This document shows, piece after piece, positions 1 to 10,587 of a DNA stretch of 23,247 nucleotides; positions within the stretch are counted from its first letter, which is position 1; each line of letters begins with the position of its first letter. The notes under the pieces were generated by a model, which did no database searches, was not told the DNA's origin, and saw only the letters and a program-made list of their open reading frames with translations. The translations under genes and the position numbers were made by a program. Source of the DNA: Selaginella moellendorffii. Lineage: Eukaryota; Streptophyta; Lycopodiopsida; Selaginellales; Selaginellaceae. The DNA lies in assembly GCF_000143415.4 (NCBI RefSeq), contig NW_003314370.1, positions 1 through 23,247 on the forward strand. The letters run 5' to 3'.

Positions 1-667
1 TTCTTCGACCCAGCACTCGTGTTGCAAATGAGCTTGGAGCTGGAAATCACTTGGTCGCAAAATCAGCAGTGGGAGTACTTTGTGCATGGCGGCCTTGAAC
101 TCGATTCTGTCGGTGGTAGTGTTTCTAGCATTTCGGAAAAGCATCGGATGGGTCTACAGTAACGAAACGGACGTGGTCGAACACATTGCAAGCTTGCTCA
201 AGGTGGCCTTTCTCATCGCAGCTTGTGATCCCATCCAATGCGTGCTTGGAGGTAATTTATGCTTCCAAGTAATCCTCGCTTGTGATCAACCTTTTTACAT
301 ATAGGAGTCGTCAGAGGTTGCGGATGGCAAGCCGTGGGAGCTTTGGCAAATCTCACGGCTTTCTACGTTGTTGGCTTGCCGACAGCCGTGGTTCTTGGTT
401 TTGTTTTTAAGTTCTATGGGATGGTAAGACGACACAAACTTGTGATCCTTAATATTCGTGTTCTACATATATGTTCAGGGGTTGTGGATTGGAATAGCTT
501 GCGGAAACGCGACTCAGACGATAATCCTTTGCTTCCTCACATTTTTTATGAACTGGGAAAACCAGGTAAAATCATTCACACCTTTTGTTTCGAAAGCTTA
601 TGCAATTGTAGTGTAGGCGAAAAATGCACACGCTAGGATTTCCCGGTCGTCGTTGCTGGAGAAGTAG
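1..667 (+). CDS. MATE-family multidrug/toxin efflux transporter, C-terminal part (5' end outside window; apparent frameshift)
   Basis: MATE carriers are 12-helix membrane antiporters that export organic compounds or metals in exchange for H+ or Na+. Seen: the first reading frame (from base 3) gives the hallmark [12 protein letters not shown] segment. The frame then moves, and exons 80-251, 305-423, 479-565 and 617-667 give SNE..VV, a [13 protein letters not shown] segment, further hydrophobic helices ([13 protein letters not shown], then [10 protein letters not shown]) and a short basic tail ending in TAG at 665-667. Introns of about 50 bp have clean GT/AG borders and keep the frame. Odd: between 74 and 80 one base is missing relative to a continuous MATE protein, so the upstream frame would stop at about 97. 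This may be a sequencing error, an allele or a real pseudogenising deletion. The family call is firm; the substrate cannot be told. Confidence 0.88.
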
Positions 668-933
668 TGAAAAATCTACCATTTATCTGTGTCTGTACGT
701 TTATTGTTATGTATTAAGTATGTATGTCATTATCGTTGATCAAGACCCATGTCCCTCTCATTTGGTCAAACAAGTTTTGCTAGTATTGGCAAAGCGTTTG
801 CATCAGCCACCACTTGACAAGAACAGACGATCTACTCGAGAGTTACGTCCAGCATATTCTCATGACAATTAAAATATTCTTGGTTTGCTTGTGAGATTGG
901 AGCCTTAGCTCTTGAATTAGAGCGCTTTCGGCC

Positions 934-1417
934 ATGGAGCTTGGCTCGGAGGAGTCCCATTCATCGACATTCTGCTTCAATGGCGAAGATCACACCTTGG
1001 GCAACTCGTTGCGATTCCTCCTCAACAAAGAGTTTGAATAGCCATGAAAGGAATGAATTCTTGATTCTGTTTTCTCTGTGTGCAGCCCTAGGGTGGTGTT
1101 CTGTGGCTACAGCGTCCCTCACCCGTCCGAGAACAAGGTGAATGTGAGAGTCCAAACAACAGGTAGATTGTTCCTCATGTTATAACCAAAGTTCTTGATC
1201 ACGAGAGTGATGCTTTTGATCATTTCAATGTTGAAAAGGTGCGCCAGCCAAGGAGGTTTTCAAGGATGCGTTGCTGGACATGGTGGCCATCTGCGAGCAT
1301 GTAAGCACCACCATGGACTCGGCCGTGGAGCGATTCAAGGCCAACGAGCAGCGTCCAGAGGTGAGCACGGGAACAGCAACGCACGCCTCCGGCTTGACTC
1401 ACCGATCGGGCAATTGA
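934..1417 (+). CDS. RPAC19: DNA-directed RNA polymerases I and III subunit RPAC19 (POLR1D/Rpc19 family)
   Basis: This is a small alpha-like (RpoA N-terminal/Rpb11-type) subunit that pairs with RPAC40 in the assembly platform of RNA polymerases I and III in the nucleus, which make rRNA, tRNA and 5S RNA. Seen: three exons, 934-1031, 1086-1162 and 1239-1417, joined at GT/AG borders, give 117 residues. That is close to the usual 110-130 for the family. Diagnostic stretches are [35 protein letters not shown] and [11 protein letters not shown], in the family order. The ATG at 934 gives a short acidic leader before the conserved core. The last exon reads through a donor-like GTGAGC at about 1360 to TGA at 1415-1417, so a different 3' end is possible. 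Confidence 0.93.
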
Positions 1418-1856
1418 GTTAAAGTCCTCACGACCAAAGATGATAAGTTAGAATCTCTCATCAAGGAAATAAGATCATTGGCTTCACAGATCGAAGGAAA
1501 TAAGATCATCTAGAAACATAACTTCGCAGATCATTAGAGCTCTCTCTCCCAGCTAGGAAATAAAATCATCTAGAAACATCATTAGAGCTTTTCGCGCAAG
1601 GACATTGGAAATATAACTTCACAGATCAGAGTTAAATAGAAACATAAAAGGAACAAAACATTAAACTTTTGGTTTACTTTTTGCCTTTAGAAAAATTCCT
1701 GGGGTTTGACTGAAAGAGACGACGAAAAGTCAACGATGGTCAATTTCGATCCCTGGCAGAGCTCGCGCCTCGCATTACCTGCGCGCTGCTCGAATCGGCA
1801 GCCCAGGATCCATGCTTCTCACTAGTCGCGCTATTCTTCTTTCTTCTCTCGTCCAT
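1418..1856. repeat. Intergenic spacer with imperfect direct repeats
   Basis: This gap between the RPAC19 stop and the TypA leader has no convincing gene. From about 1464 to 1640 the motif GGAAATAAGATCAT recurs (about 1466, 1496 and, as GGAAATAAAATCAT, 1555). It is followed by variants of CTAGAAACAT and CATTAGAGCT, so the stretch looks like three eroded copies of a 30-60 bp unit. It probably serves as the RPAC19 3' UTR and the distal TypA promoter. No open frame of note. Confidence 0.5.
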
Positions 1857-1877
1857 AAACCCTGCCAAGAACCCTAG
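1857..1877 (+). promoter_or_regulatory. Two telo-box-like elements upstream of the TypA start
   Basis: AAACCCT (1857-1863) and AACCCTAG (1870-1877) lie 38-58 bp before the TypA ATG at 1915, followed by a CT run in the leader. Telo-boxes (AAACCCTA) near the transcription start are known in plant genes for ribosomal proteins and translation factors, which fits a translational GTPase. The function here is inferred from sequence and position only. Confidence 0.35.
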
Positions 1878-1914
1878 GGTGGGAAATATCTCTCTCTCTC
1901 TCGGCGGGAGAGAA

Positions 1915-4900
1915 ATGCTGCGCAGGGGGCTGTGGAGCGCCACTGCCGATGGATTCTGCGGCTCCAGGGCGGCGGCGTTGTGGCGCTGGAGCAGGCATTT
2001 CGCCGTGGCCGCCGCCGCCTCCGCGGATTCGAATCCGGCGGAGCGAGTGACGAGCCCTTCTTTGATCCGGAATCTGGCTGTGATTGCGCACGTCGATCAC
2101 GGTAAGACGACTCTCATGGATAGGCTTCTCAGGCAGTGCGGGGCAATTGTCGCCAGAGATAGAACTTTGGATTCCATCACGCTCGAGAGGGAGCGTGGTA
2201 TCACAATTGCTTCCAAGGTATGCATTCGTTTTTTTTTTTTTTTTCCTTCTTGCGCTAAGAGTGTGCTCTTGGTAGTATACTTCTATGATCTGGGGAACCA
2301 GTTCTCTCAACATTGTTGATACTCCTGGTCACGCAGATTTTGGTGGAGAGGTATGAAAGTTTCTTCGTCGTTCCTGTTTAGAAATTTCTTGCTTCTTTTG
2401 ACAGGTTGAACGAGTTATTGGTATGGTTGATGGAGCTGTGCTCGTTGTCGATGCTGGCGAGGGGCCGCTTGCACAAACAAAGTTTGTGGTCGCCAAAGCT
2501 CTAAAATCGGGGATTCGCCCTATATTGCTGCTCAACAAAGTCGATCGTCCGTCAGGTATGTAGATACGACTCCTTGGAAAAATTGTGATGCTTTTGTTTT
2601 TTTCATTCTCTAGTTACGGAAGAAAGGTGCGGAGAAGTGGAAAGCATGGTTTTTGATCTCTTTGCAAACCTTGGTGCTACCGGTAAGCAGTAATTTTACC
2701 CAGCCTTCACTCGTTTAATTTTTCTTCTTCCTTGTTTTACAGAGGAGCAACTAGACTTTCCAGTTTTGTACGCTTCTGCCAAGGAGGGATGGGCTTCTTC
2801 TACGTTCACAAAGGCACCAGAAGGAGAACCCACTATGGCTCCGCTGCTCGATACAATTGTAAAATACGTTCCTCCACCAAAGTGTGATCTACATGCGCCA
2901 TTTCAAATGGTGGTAAGAGGCAGTGTAGTTTCAGATGTTTTCCTTTATTTCACAAGTAGCGCAGGTCACAATGATGGAGCATGATCCATATTTTGGCCGC
3001 ATATTGACTGGACGGATTTACTCAGGGACTGTGAAACCGGGTGACAGAGTCCATGGAATACGCAAAAAGGAAGACACTGATGTCAGCGAAACATTCAACG
3101 AAGGGAAAGTAAGTCCTTTGGTTTTAAAGAGCTGCGACTTACACTTTTACGAGCAGATTGTCAAGATTTTGAAAAAGAAAGGCGTTGCATCTGAAGTGGC
3201 CGACTGCGCTGGCGCGGGAGATATTGTTTCTATTGCGGGTCTTGCTCAACCATATATTGGGAATAGTGTGGCTTCAGTGGAGGTTAGTTGCTACTTTTTC
3301 TCGACAAGCTTTTTATACCAGTGCACGCACAATGCAGGTAAAGGAAGCTTTACCTTCGGTGAAAGTGGACCCGCCGACAATATCTATGACTTTCAGTGTT
3401 AATGATTCACCGCTTGCGGGGAAGGATGGAAAACAAGTAAGCTGCCAAGATTTGCTTGATTTGGTTGATACTAGCTTTTCATTGTTAGCTCACAGGAGCC
3501 AAGATTGGCGATCGTTTAAAGGCTGAAGAAGAATCCAATGTGTCCATTAAGGTTCTCAGATCAACCTCGAATGACGCTTATGAAGTACAGGGCAGAGGCG
3601 AGCTGCAACTCGGTAATTTACTTTTCTTTTTAAGAATGGTTTGATGAGACGTTTCCCGGTGCAGGAATTTTGATAGAAAACATGCGACGAGAAGGTTTTG
3701 AGCTATCTGTTTCGCCACCCGCAGTTCTGTAAGCGATACTTCGTTCTCGTTATATAAACGGTTCTTATCCTGTGTATTTCCTGCAGCTATAAGACTGAAA
3801 ACGGCCAAAAGCTAGAACCTATAGAAGAACTTCGAATCGAGGTATTTCAAATGTGGAACAGTGTTTATAGAGATTGACTTAAACCATCTCAGGTGAACGA
3901 TGAACATTCTGGAACAGTTATCGAGTCCCTTACTCACAGGCGTGCCGAACTTCTTGACATGTCGCCATGCCCCGAGTCTGTTGGTCGCACTACAATGACT
4001 TTCACTTGTCCATCAAGGTAAAGTATTTCAGATGGTTTGAGCTTTGACTAATTATTTGAAGTAAAATTATAAACAGAGGCTTGGTCGGCTATCGAAGCTC
4101 GTTTAGCACCATCACCCATGGCACAGGATTCATGCATCGGGCTTTCTTATGTCAGTGCCATATTCTTTTAACTCTTCTCCCTTCTGACTTTCTGTACCTG
4201 GCTTCCTGTAGCTTATGACAAATTTCGAGGTCCAGTTGGAAATGTTAGGCGAGGAGTTTTGGTAAGTCTTCTCGAAGTTTACCACGCGCTTTAATCAGCT
4301 TGTCTTTGTTTACACAGGTCTCCACTGCACAAGGAGTAATCACCGCGTATGCTCTAATGGGACTAGAGTCTCGAGGCACCATGTTTGTTCCACCGGGGGA
4401 CGAGGTAAGTTTTTAAACAAACTCGAGATTGACTTCCTTCTCTGGCAAAAACGCCCACAGGCATACGAAGGCATGATCGTAGGAGAACACTGTAGAGACG
4501 CGGACCTCGACGTAAATCACTGCACTCTTCTTCGAAAAATTTCCGCCGCTAACAGCCACTAAACTTGCAGGTGAATCCTGTGAAAGCGAAAGAGCTGACA
4601 AACATACGTGCTCCTGGGAAAGATGAAAACGTCAAGCTCACTCCCCCGAGACTGGTAACAAGAGCTTTGCGTTTGTTTCGGTAGAGATCACTTACACGCA
4701 AATTGTTTCGTTGGTCAGGTCACTCTGGAAGAAGCTATTGGATACGTTGCAGCGGACGAGCTGATTGAGGTAATTGCTTTATTGGAAAGGGAGAAAACCA
4801 ATCTTTATTCTTTTTTGCATTTTTTTTTCTAGGTGACTCCCAAAGCAATCCGGCTTCGTAAAAAGTATCTGGACAGTACAAAGAGAAAGGCGGCGGCACG

Positions 4901-4916
4901 GAAGCTGTCCTCGTGA
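1915..4916 (+). CDS. TYPA: TypA/BipA-family translational GTPase, organelle-targeted (probably mitochondrial)
   Basis: TypA/BipA is a ribosome-binding GTPase of the EF-G/LepA class, needed for ribosome assembly or translation under stress. Seen: 19 exons (1915-2217, 2276-2350, 2405-2555, 2614-2682, 2743-2912, 2965-3108, 3157-3282, 3338-3436, 3489-3612, 3665-3728, 3787-3841, 3893-4017, 4077-4150, 4212-4261, 4318-4404, 4461-4511, 4571-4654, 4719-4769, 4833-4916) join in phase to 661 residues. G1 AHVDHGKTT is at 58-66, G2 RERGITI at 92-98, G3 DTPGH at 116-120, G4 NKVD at 170-173 and G5 SAK at 211-213. Domain II and the BipA C-terminal region follow (KLTPPR near the end). Bacterial BipA has about 600 residues; the extra ~52 N-terminal residues are Arg/Ala/Trp-rich and resemble a mitochondrial presequence. 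An in-frame ATG at 1879 would add 12 residues; 1915 was chosen because the presequence begins MLRRGLW. Confidence 0.96.
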
Positions 4917-5399
4917 GAAGCGTCATCACAGTATATAAAATTTTTTTAGCGCTGTGGACAAATTTTGCGCGGGAGATTTTCAAATAACTTAAACGAGTTT
5001 GAGTTTTTATGTTAACCTAGATTGGCGGTTAAGAGACCCGAAGTGGAACAAATTTTTCTCGACATGGGCGATGGATTTGGTGGCGATCGATGGCACAGAA
5101 TTTTGATTCGCGAGGCAGAGAGGTGAGGACGATTCCATGGCAAATCTTCCAGGAGGGGCCCAGACGCTGGCAGCCTGAGACTTCCAAGAATGTTGGGAGT
5201 TGGAACTCACAGGGATGAGACGACGAGAAGGCCGTACTTACCCACGCATTTGTACCACAGCAGCGCTTTCTCTTCCCTGAGACCCTCCGCAAGCTCGGAC
5301 TTGCTGTCGCCTTCTCCGCCATCGTCCAGTCCCACTCGGCTCTCCTCATGGCGGAAATCTTTGTCCGGGATTTTCTCGCCACCGAGAAGCATAAGAGCG
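4917..5399 (+). promoter_or_regulatory. TypA-phosphate carrier spacer with TATA-like box at 4932-4940
   Basis: TATATAAAA lies only 16 bp after the TypA stop. It could be a TATA box for the downstream carrier gene, which would then have a leader of more than 200 bp, or simply AT-rich 3' UTR of TypA. From 5190 onward the spacer is open in frame with the carrier CDS (see that entry). No other gene is visible. Confidence 0.3.
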
Positions 5400-6979
5400 A
5401 TGCTGCGTCCTGGCGGGGAGAGAAAGAACGCACCACCGGTGTCAGCGGATGGACAAAGAGGAGGATTCTTCATACCTGCGGCGAGCGAGCCGGGGAAGAT
5501 CCCACTCTACTCGGCCGAGTTTTACGCTGCTTGCACCGCCGGAGGGATTCTAAGTTGCGGCCTCACCCACACTTTCGTGACGCCTTTGGACATCGTCAAG
5601 TGTAACATGCAGGTACGAGCCTGAAAAGAAGAGTTAAAACAACGAATGGAGAAACTAAAAAAAATAAAATTTCAAAACCACTTACAGATTGATCCGAAGA
5701 AGTATAAGAGCATAGGGACCGGATTCTCCATCATCAAACAGGAGCAAGGTCCCAAGGGCCTGTTCAAAGGCTGGGGGCCGACTCTCATCGGCTACAGCGC
5801 ACAGGGAGCCTGCAAGTTCGGGCTGTACGAGTTTTTCAAAAAGTTTTACGCTGACATGGTTGGAGAGGAAGTCGCCCACGACTACAAGACATTCGTCTAC
5901 CTGGCCGGCTCAGCATCCGCGGAGTTTTTCGCCGATATCGCTCTGTGCCCGTTCGAAGCGATCAAGGTCCGTGTGCAGACCAAGCCCGGCTTTGCTAACG
6001 GACTGAGGGATGGGTTTTCGAAGTTTGTCGCACAAGAAGGATACGGCGGGTACATTCTTGCGGCTTCCAACTAAACATTAAAAGCAAAGTCACAACACAC
6101 CTTAAAATGATAATATAAAGTTGCGACTAACCTCGTGAGTGTCCTTTGAATGTATCGCAGGTTGTACAAGGGACTTGCGCCACTGTGGGGTCGACAAATT
6201 CCCTGTAATGATCCATTCCTTCCACCTGCTGAGTTGGATCCTGACCATAACTTATTTCCCCTTTATCTCCTCGCAGACACGATGATGAAGTTTGCTTGCT
6301 TCGAAGGCACGGTGGAGGCCCTCTACAAGTACGTCGTCCCGGTACCAAAGGAGAAATGCTCCAAGCTCACGCAACTGGAAGTTAGCTTCGCAGCCGGATA
6401 CATTGCTGGTATTTTCTGTGCAGTAGTTTCCCATCCGGCAGACAATCTCGTCTCCTTCCTCAACAGCACCAAAGGCGGAACAGTCGGCGACGTAAGTCAG
6501 CTTATCCTAAATAATCCTGTCGCTAGAAAATCCTTCTAAACACCTGTTGCTGCTGCTGGTACTAACACCTGTGGTATAAAACCACCAATCATTCTTATCA
6601 CGTTGCTCGCTTGCAGGCTATTAAAAAGATGGGACTCGTTGGCTTGATGACCAGAGGTCTCCCTCTCCGGATTGTCATGGTCGGGACGCTGACAGGAGCA
6701 CAATGGGGGATCTACGACGCCTTCAAAGTTTTTGTTGGATTGTAAGTTCCCTGATCCCTGCTGAACTGAGCTTTGCTGAGCCTTGAATTTTCTTCGAGCC
6801 TGCCTGCCCCCCTGCCTGTCTGCCTGTTTTCTTCATCCCTTTACTATACACTACATCCCATTGATTTGATAGTCTCATGATCACAACCTTCTTCCTTTTG
6901 CAGGCCTACAACAGGTGGTGCAGCACCGACAGCACCGTCACCACCTAAGCAGCAAGATAATGAGAAAGGTCGCAAATAA
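5400..6979 (+). CDS. PHT3: Mitochondrial phosphate carrier (SLC25A3/PHT3 family)
   Basis: This inner-membrane carrier imports inorganic phosphate with H+ into the mitochondrial matrix for ATP synthesis. Seen: exons 5400-5612, 5688-6049, 6161-6204, 6277-6491, 6617-6741 and 6904-6979 join in phase to 344 residues. The three carrier repeats show their P-x-[DE]-x-x-[KR]-type signatures: PLDIVK (62-67), PFEAIK (159-164) and the phosphate-carrier form [10 protein letters not shown] in repeat 3. [27 protein letters not shown] and LPLRIVMIGT-like segments are also present, and the protein ends in a Pro/Gln/Lys-rich tail. Start uncertain: the frame stays open upstream to an ATG at 5190. That adds 70 Ser/Pro/Arg-rich residues resembling the cleavable N-terminal extension of plant phosphate carriers. 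I list the nearer ATG as the conservative choice. An alternative last exon near 7030 (Ala/Thr/Pro-rich) is possible but has a weak donor. Confidence 0.95.
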
Positions 6980-7915
6980 AAAAGATATGTTTTGTTTTGA
7001 GTACCTTGAGAATTTGTTCCATCCCATCCAGCAAGAACAGCAACACCGGCACATCCGAGTCCTAAAGGAAAAGTACTGGTAAGTAGCGCCAGGACAAATT
7101 GTTCCACAAATCTTTCCTTTCGAGCCCATTCTTTCTCTGCCCTGTGCTTGCTGATGCTCCCTACTTTTGCATTCCGGGAGACTGTTGTACGGAGCTTCCA
7201 AGATAAAGGTGAGAAAACGTTTCCTCGAGACCATTAAGTCGTCGTGATGTGAACATGCTGCTGCAATCAGAATCCTGAAAGGCTGGTCCCAGTACACATT
7301 TGTCTGCTTATTGCAGCATAAAATATGTGTCGCGGTCTCTCGCCACTACTAGTTATCTTACATCCTGGCAACTGGAAAGAAAAGTAAAGCTCACTCACGC
7401 ACCTTGGATTCTCGTCATTAAGCCCGTTGCCTTGCGCCCACAATGCATGCCTCTTTTCATGTGTGCTGTCCAGTAGAAGCGCAACTTAAAAGTAGCGAGA
7501 GTCCTTAAAATACTCTTTTAAGACACTGCAAGCACTATCAAGTCGTTAAAGAAAGGAGAAAGTATCAAAGTAATGCACCGAACCGAAATAATTGAGCGAC
7601 CTCTCTTTTGGTTACCTGGAAACCAGTAACTTCACCTCTTTTTCTTTCACTGAAATATATCTCAAAATCTTCGATGCTTTGCGTGCCTGCCTCTCGCTTC
7701 TTAAAACCAAGCAAAGAAACGTGATGGCGGCAGCCAGTAGCACTGAAGTAACGACCCTCTTTCACCGTGACGACGATGGACCGAGCTTAAAAAAAAAGTT
7801 GCTGCTAAATCCTTTTATTCCCGTGTGGATGAGATGACGATGACGAAGATGACGATGATAATTGCTGCGGTACCTCTCCTCCAAAGAATGGTATGAACAG
7901 AGATGGCATCTCGTC
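6980..7915. other. Convergent intergenic region, no gene seen
   Basis: This stretch lies between the 3' ends of the phosphate carrier (+) and the GAUT gene (-), so it should hold both 3' UTRs. It has no open frame with recognisable protein features on either strand. A short GATGAC-type trinucleotide-rich run lies at about 7832-7857. No RNA gene was recognised. Confidence 0.5.
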
Positions 7916-10018
7916 CTAAGTCTCCAAAATATTACACCGCCTAATGAACTCGTTCGAGTAGTTTACATACTTCGTCCAAAACGGCCTTAGCACTGAGAAC
8001 CCGATGTCCAGCCACGGCTTTGCTTGCCCGTTGTAGTGAATCACAGCGGCCTTTTGAACGCTGTCCAGGTTGCTCTTGACATGGTAACCCAGGCCCAACA
8101 TATGCCATTGGGAGTCTATAGGATATACGTAGCCATCGAAAGCAATCAGTGCCGGAGGCAAAGTACCTAGTCTCCATAGTGTCAAGTTAGAGTTGAGATT
8201 CTATAAACAACGTCAGACAGCATGCGTTAGAGAAGAAAAAAACAAAAAACAAACTGTAATGGCAAGACAAACGAACCTGCTTTTGCCAGTAGTGATATGT
8301 CTTGGTTATGTCCGTTCTCCTCCAAGCTTGCAAATCAAATACGTTCATCCCATACGCCCAGGCGCATTTTTCCGGGTCAAAGTGATTTGCTATGAGAGGA
8401 TGCGAGAAGTTGAAGTAAGTCTTGAACCTCTTGGACATAACATACGGGTCCTCCCCTCGGCAGGTTTCTACGGCTCCATTAACTCTGCCATTGAGATCGA
8501 TTCCAAATAATGGAGACAAGTCCTTCTGAGCCACGACATCGTCGTCTAAGAACACGACTTTGTCAAGCTCAGGAAACAGCTGCCGAGAACAAAAGAAGAA
8601 ACCGGTCAATAAATGATCTCAATTTCGCAGCAAAAGCTTACCTCTGGAAGATATATCCTCAGGTGGTTCAAGATGGAGATATACTTGGGACTTCGAGCCT
8701 GCAGCCGCGATGCTAAAATGGTCGGAGAAACATTTAAGTCGGCACCAGCAGTATGATCCCCGTGGTAGTATCTGCGAATGTCGCTATGATTCTCCATAGC
8801 CTCCAGAACCGGAATGTTGTCCTTGGTGAGCCACTCGAACTGATGCAAGCTCTTCACTTCGACGATCGCAGGAGGCAGCGGATTCAAAGCGAACCACGCA
8901 TGCATCGCAGCATACGTCTTCTTGTCAGTCACAACGTGGAACACCACCTTCTGAGGCTGCGCGCTGTTTCGAATGACCGACGATACAACCACAGAGGCCG
9001 CGAGCACATTGTCCGTGGCCAGGACAAAGTGGTGGAAAGAATGATCGGTCAGTCTGTACGTAAGCTCGGGCGATGGCAGCTCTCTTCTGGCATTAGCATT
9101 GGACGAGTACTCGGCAGTAAGTTTTAACGCAAGACAGTGCATACTCTTTGGAATCCCGCTAGAAGCAAAATGCCTGTATACTGCTTCTTGCAGCTTAGCA
9201 GTTCTCGTTCGTTGCTCTTGAAGTTCCAACTGTGTGAGGCAGAACAAAGACATGAAGAACTTCTAGAGGAAAATCATGGACAAAGAACTTACCATAGCCT
9301 TGAGCTTTAGAATGCACGTCTTGCCATCGTAGCGATTCGCCTCCACCTCGGCCACAAACTCACTAAAACTCTCTGGCACGTTTTCGCCCGCGGGGAGATC
9401 CGACTTTGACGCTTGCATGACGATGGAGTGGACATGTCTGGATTGCCTCTGCCCACATAGAAAAAAATCCCGTTACTACGCGTCTCTACTGTTTGACCAC
9501 GGCCGAGCGGCCGCGAATAATAAAAAGAAGAGTGCTCGACAAGAACTCACCGTGGGATCGCTCCTCCAATGAAGCTTGGGTCCTATTTTCCTCCCTAAGC
9601 AATCTGCAAAACCAAGATCCAAGCGTTGCCAATCAGTCGATCGAAAGATCCAAGCGTTGCGCCGGGAAAGAGCCAATCCATCGCAGCACCACGCGTTTTC
9701 TATAGCTAATTGGAAATATAGAAAGAGAGAGAGAGAGAGAGAGAGAAAAGAGAGAAAGAAAAAGGGAGAACGATGGATTGGCGCAAGAAAAGGATCGAGG
9801 AGCTTACACATTGACGAGCACTTGTTGACCTCCTCGAGCGTGATGAGCGCCGTGGTAATGAAGATGAAAGGCAGCAAAAAGGCAAGGAACAGAATCGACC
9901 AGAAGAGGCATCGATGCGAGAGGTAGCGCGCCGCGACCTTGATCTTCAAGGGATCCAGGAAGCCATTCGATGTAGAAATCGTGATGCGCCGCATACTAGG
10001 CGAGATGTGGACCTGCAT
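7916..10018 (-). CDS. GAUT: GAUT-type alpha-1,4-galacturonosyltransferase (GT8, GAUT13/14-like)
   Basis: GAUT enzymes are Golgi type II membrane glycosyltransferases that transfer galacturonic acid from UDP-GalA to make pectin homogalacturonan. Seen on the - strand: exons 10018-9808, 9603-9551, 9448-9293, 9229-8642, 8579-8277 and 8200-7916 join in phase to 531 residues, matching the ~530 of Arabidopsis GAUT13/14. The N terminus MQVHISPSMR is diagnostic of this clade. A single transmembrane anchor covers about 37-61, and the GT8 domain starts near 207 (TDNVLAASVVVSS). The metal-binding DDD is at 348-350. The family motifs NGAVETCRGED, CAWAYGMNVFDL and the C-terminal HYNGQAKPW (492-500) are intact. 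The frame is open upstream to 10207, but the start at 10018 is fixed by homology. Intron 1 (204 bp) is the longest and carries a GA microsatellite. Confidence 0.96.
9726..9745. repeat. (GA)n microsatellite in GAUT intron 1
   Basis: About ten GA dinucleotides in a row, flanked by further GA-rich sequence to about 9770, lie inside the first GAUT intron. On the transcribed strand this is a CT-rich tract. It is likely length-polymorphic. Confidence 0.85.
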
Positions 10019-10587
10019 TTTGGCTGATCTATGGCGCCGCCCGCGTAGAAATCCCTGTGATCTGCCGCTACGCCTAGCTACTGGCATTGCCACTCCCGGC
10101 GCGGTGTGGCGCCATTGCCGATCATCAGCGCCATTGCCTCTCTCTCTCTCGGCTCTCTCGCGTGTGTGTATATTTGCCCCCCTCCCTTTGCCAGCTATTA
10201 TTTCCAAGGGGATTTCCCTTGGGGAAGATGCTGATGTGGCAGGGAAAAACCCTCCGTGGCACCCTTTGTCCGGGGAAAATCCCTCAAACCACCGGGAAGC
10301 TTCGCATCAATCCCTTTGTGATAAAAACAGATATGACATGCTGTTCGTATTTTTATCGCTTTTCCCCCGCCCATGTCATTACCTGAGCTCGTCTATTTCT
10401 TACGTAATCGGACAGGAGTCGATCCGGTGTCCTGTCTCTATTCTTACTTGAAAATGGACAGACATATTGGCTTATACGTGAAGGAAGGAACACGTAAGTG
10501 GGAAAGAGCGCGCTGTCCACGTGGAGACGCGGTTCGGTGCCACGTTGTCAGTATTGACAATGAGGATGCCACGTCTTCCTTATCTCG
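10019..10587 (-). promoter_or_regulatory. GAUT upstream region and PPR 3' flank
   Basis: This 569-bp gap separates the GAUT start (10018) from the PPR stop (10588); both genes run leftward, so it should carry the GAUT promoter and 5' UTR and the PPR 3' UTR. A CT-rich run (about 10138-10152) lies close to the GAUT start, where it could form part of the leader. No TATA box stands out, and no further gene is seen on either strand. Confidence 0.4.

Noticed and set aside
1831-2313. 160-codon frame on the - strand over TypA exon 1
   Set aside because: It lies antisense to a firmly supported exon, includes an intron, and has low-complexity composition.
7030-7090. Extra last exon of the phosphate carrier
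   Set aside because: The Ala/Thr/Pro-rich reading is plausible, but the required donor (GTCGCA) is poor and a TAA already ends the protein at 6977-6979.
10019-10207. N-terminal extension of the GAUT protein from the upstream open frame
   Set aside because: The MQVHISPSMR start at 10018 matches the known N terminus of GAUT13/14; the upstream sequence is unlike the family.
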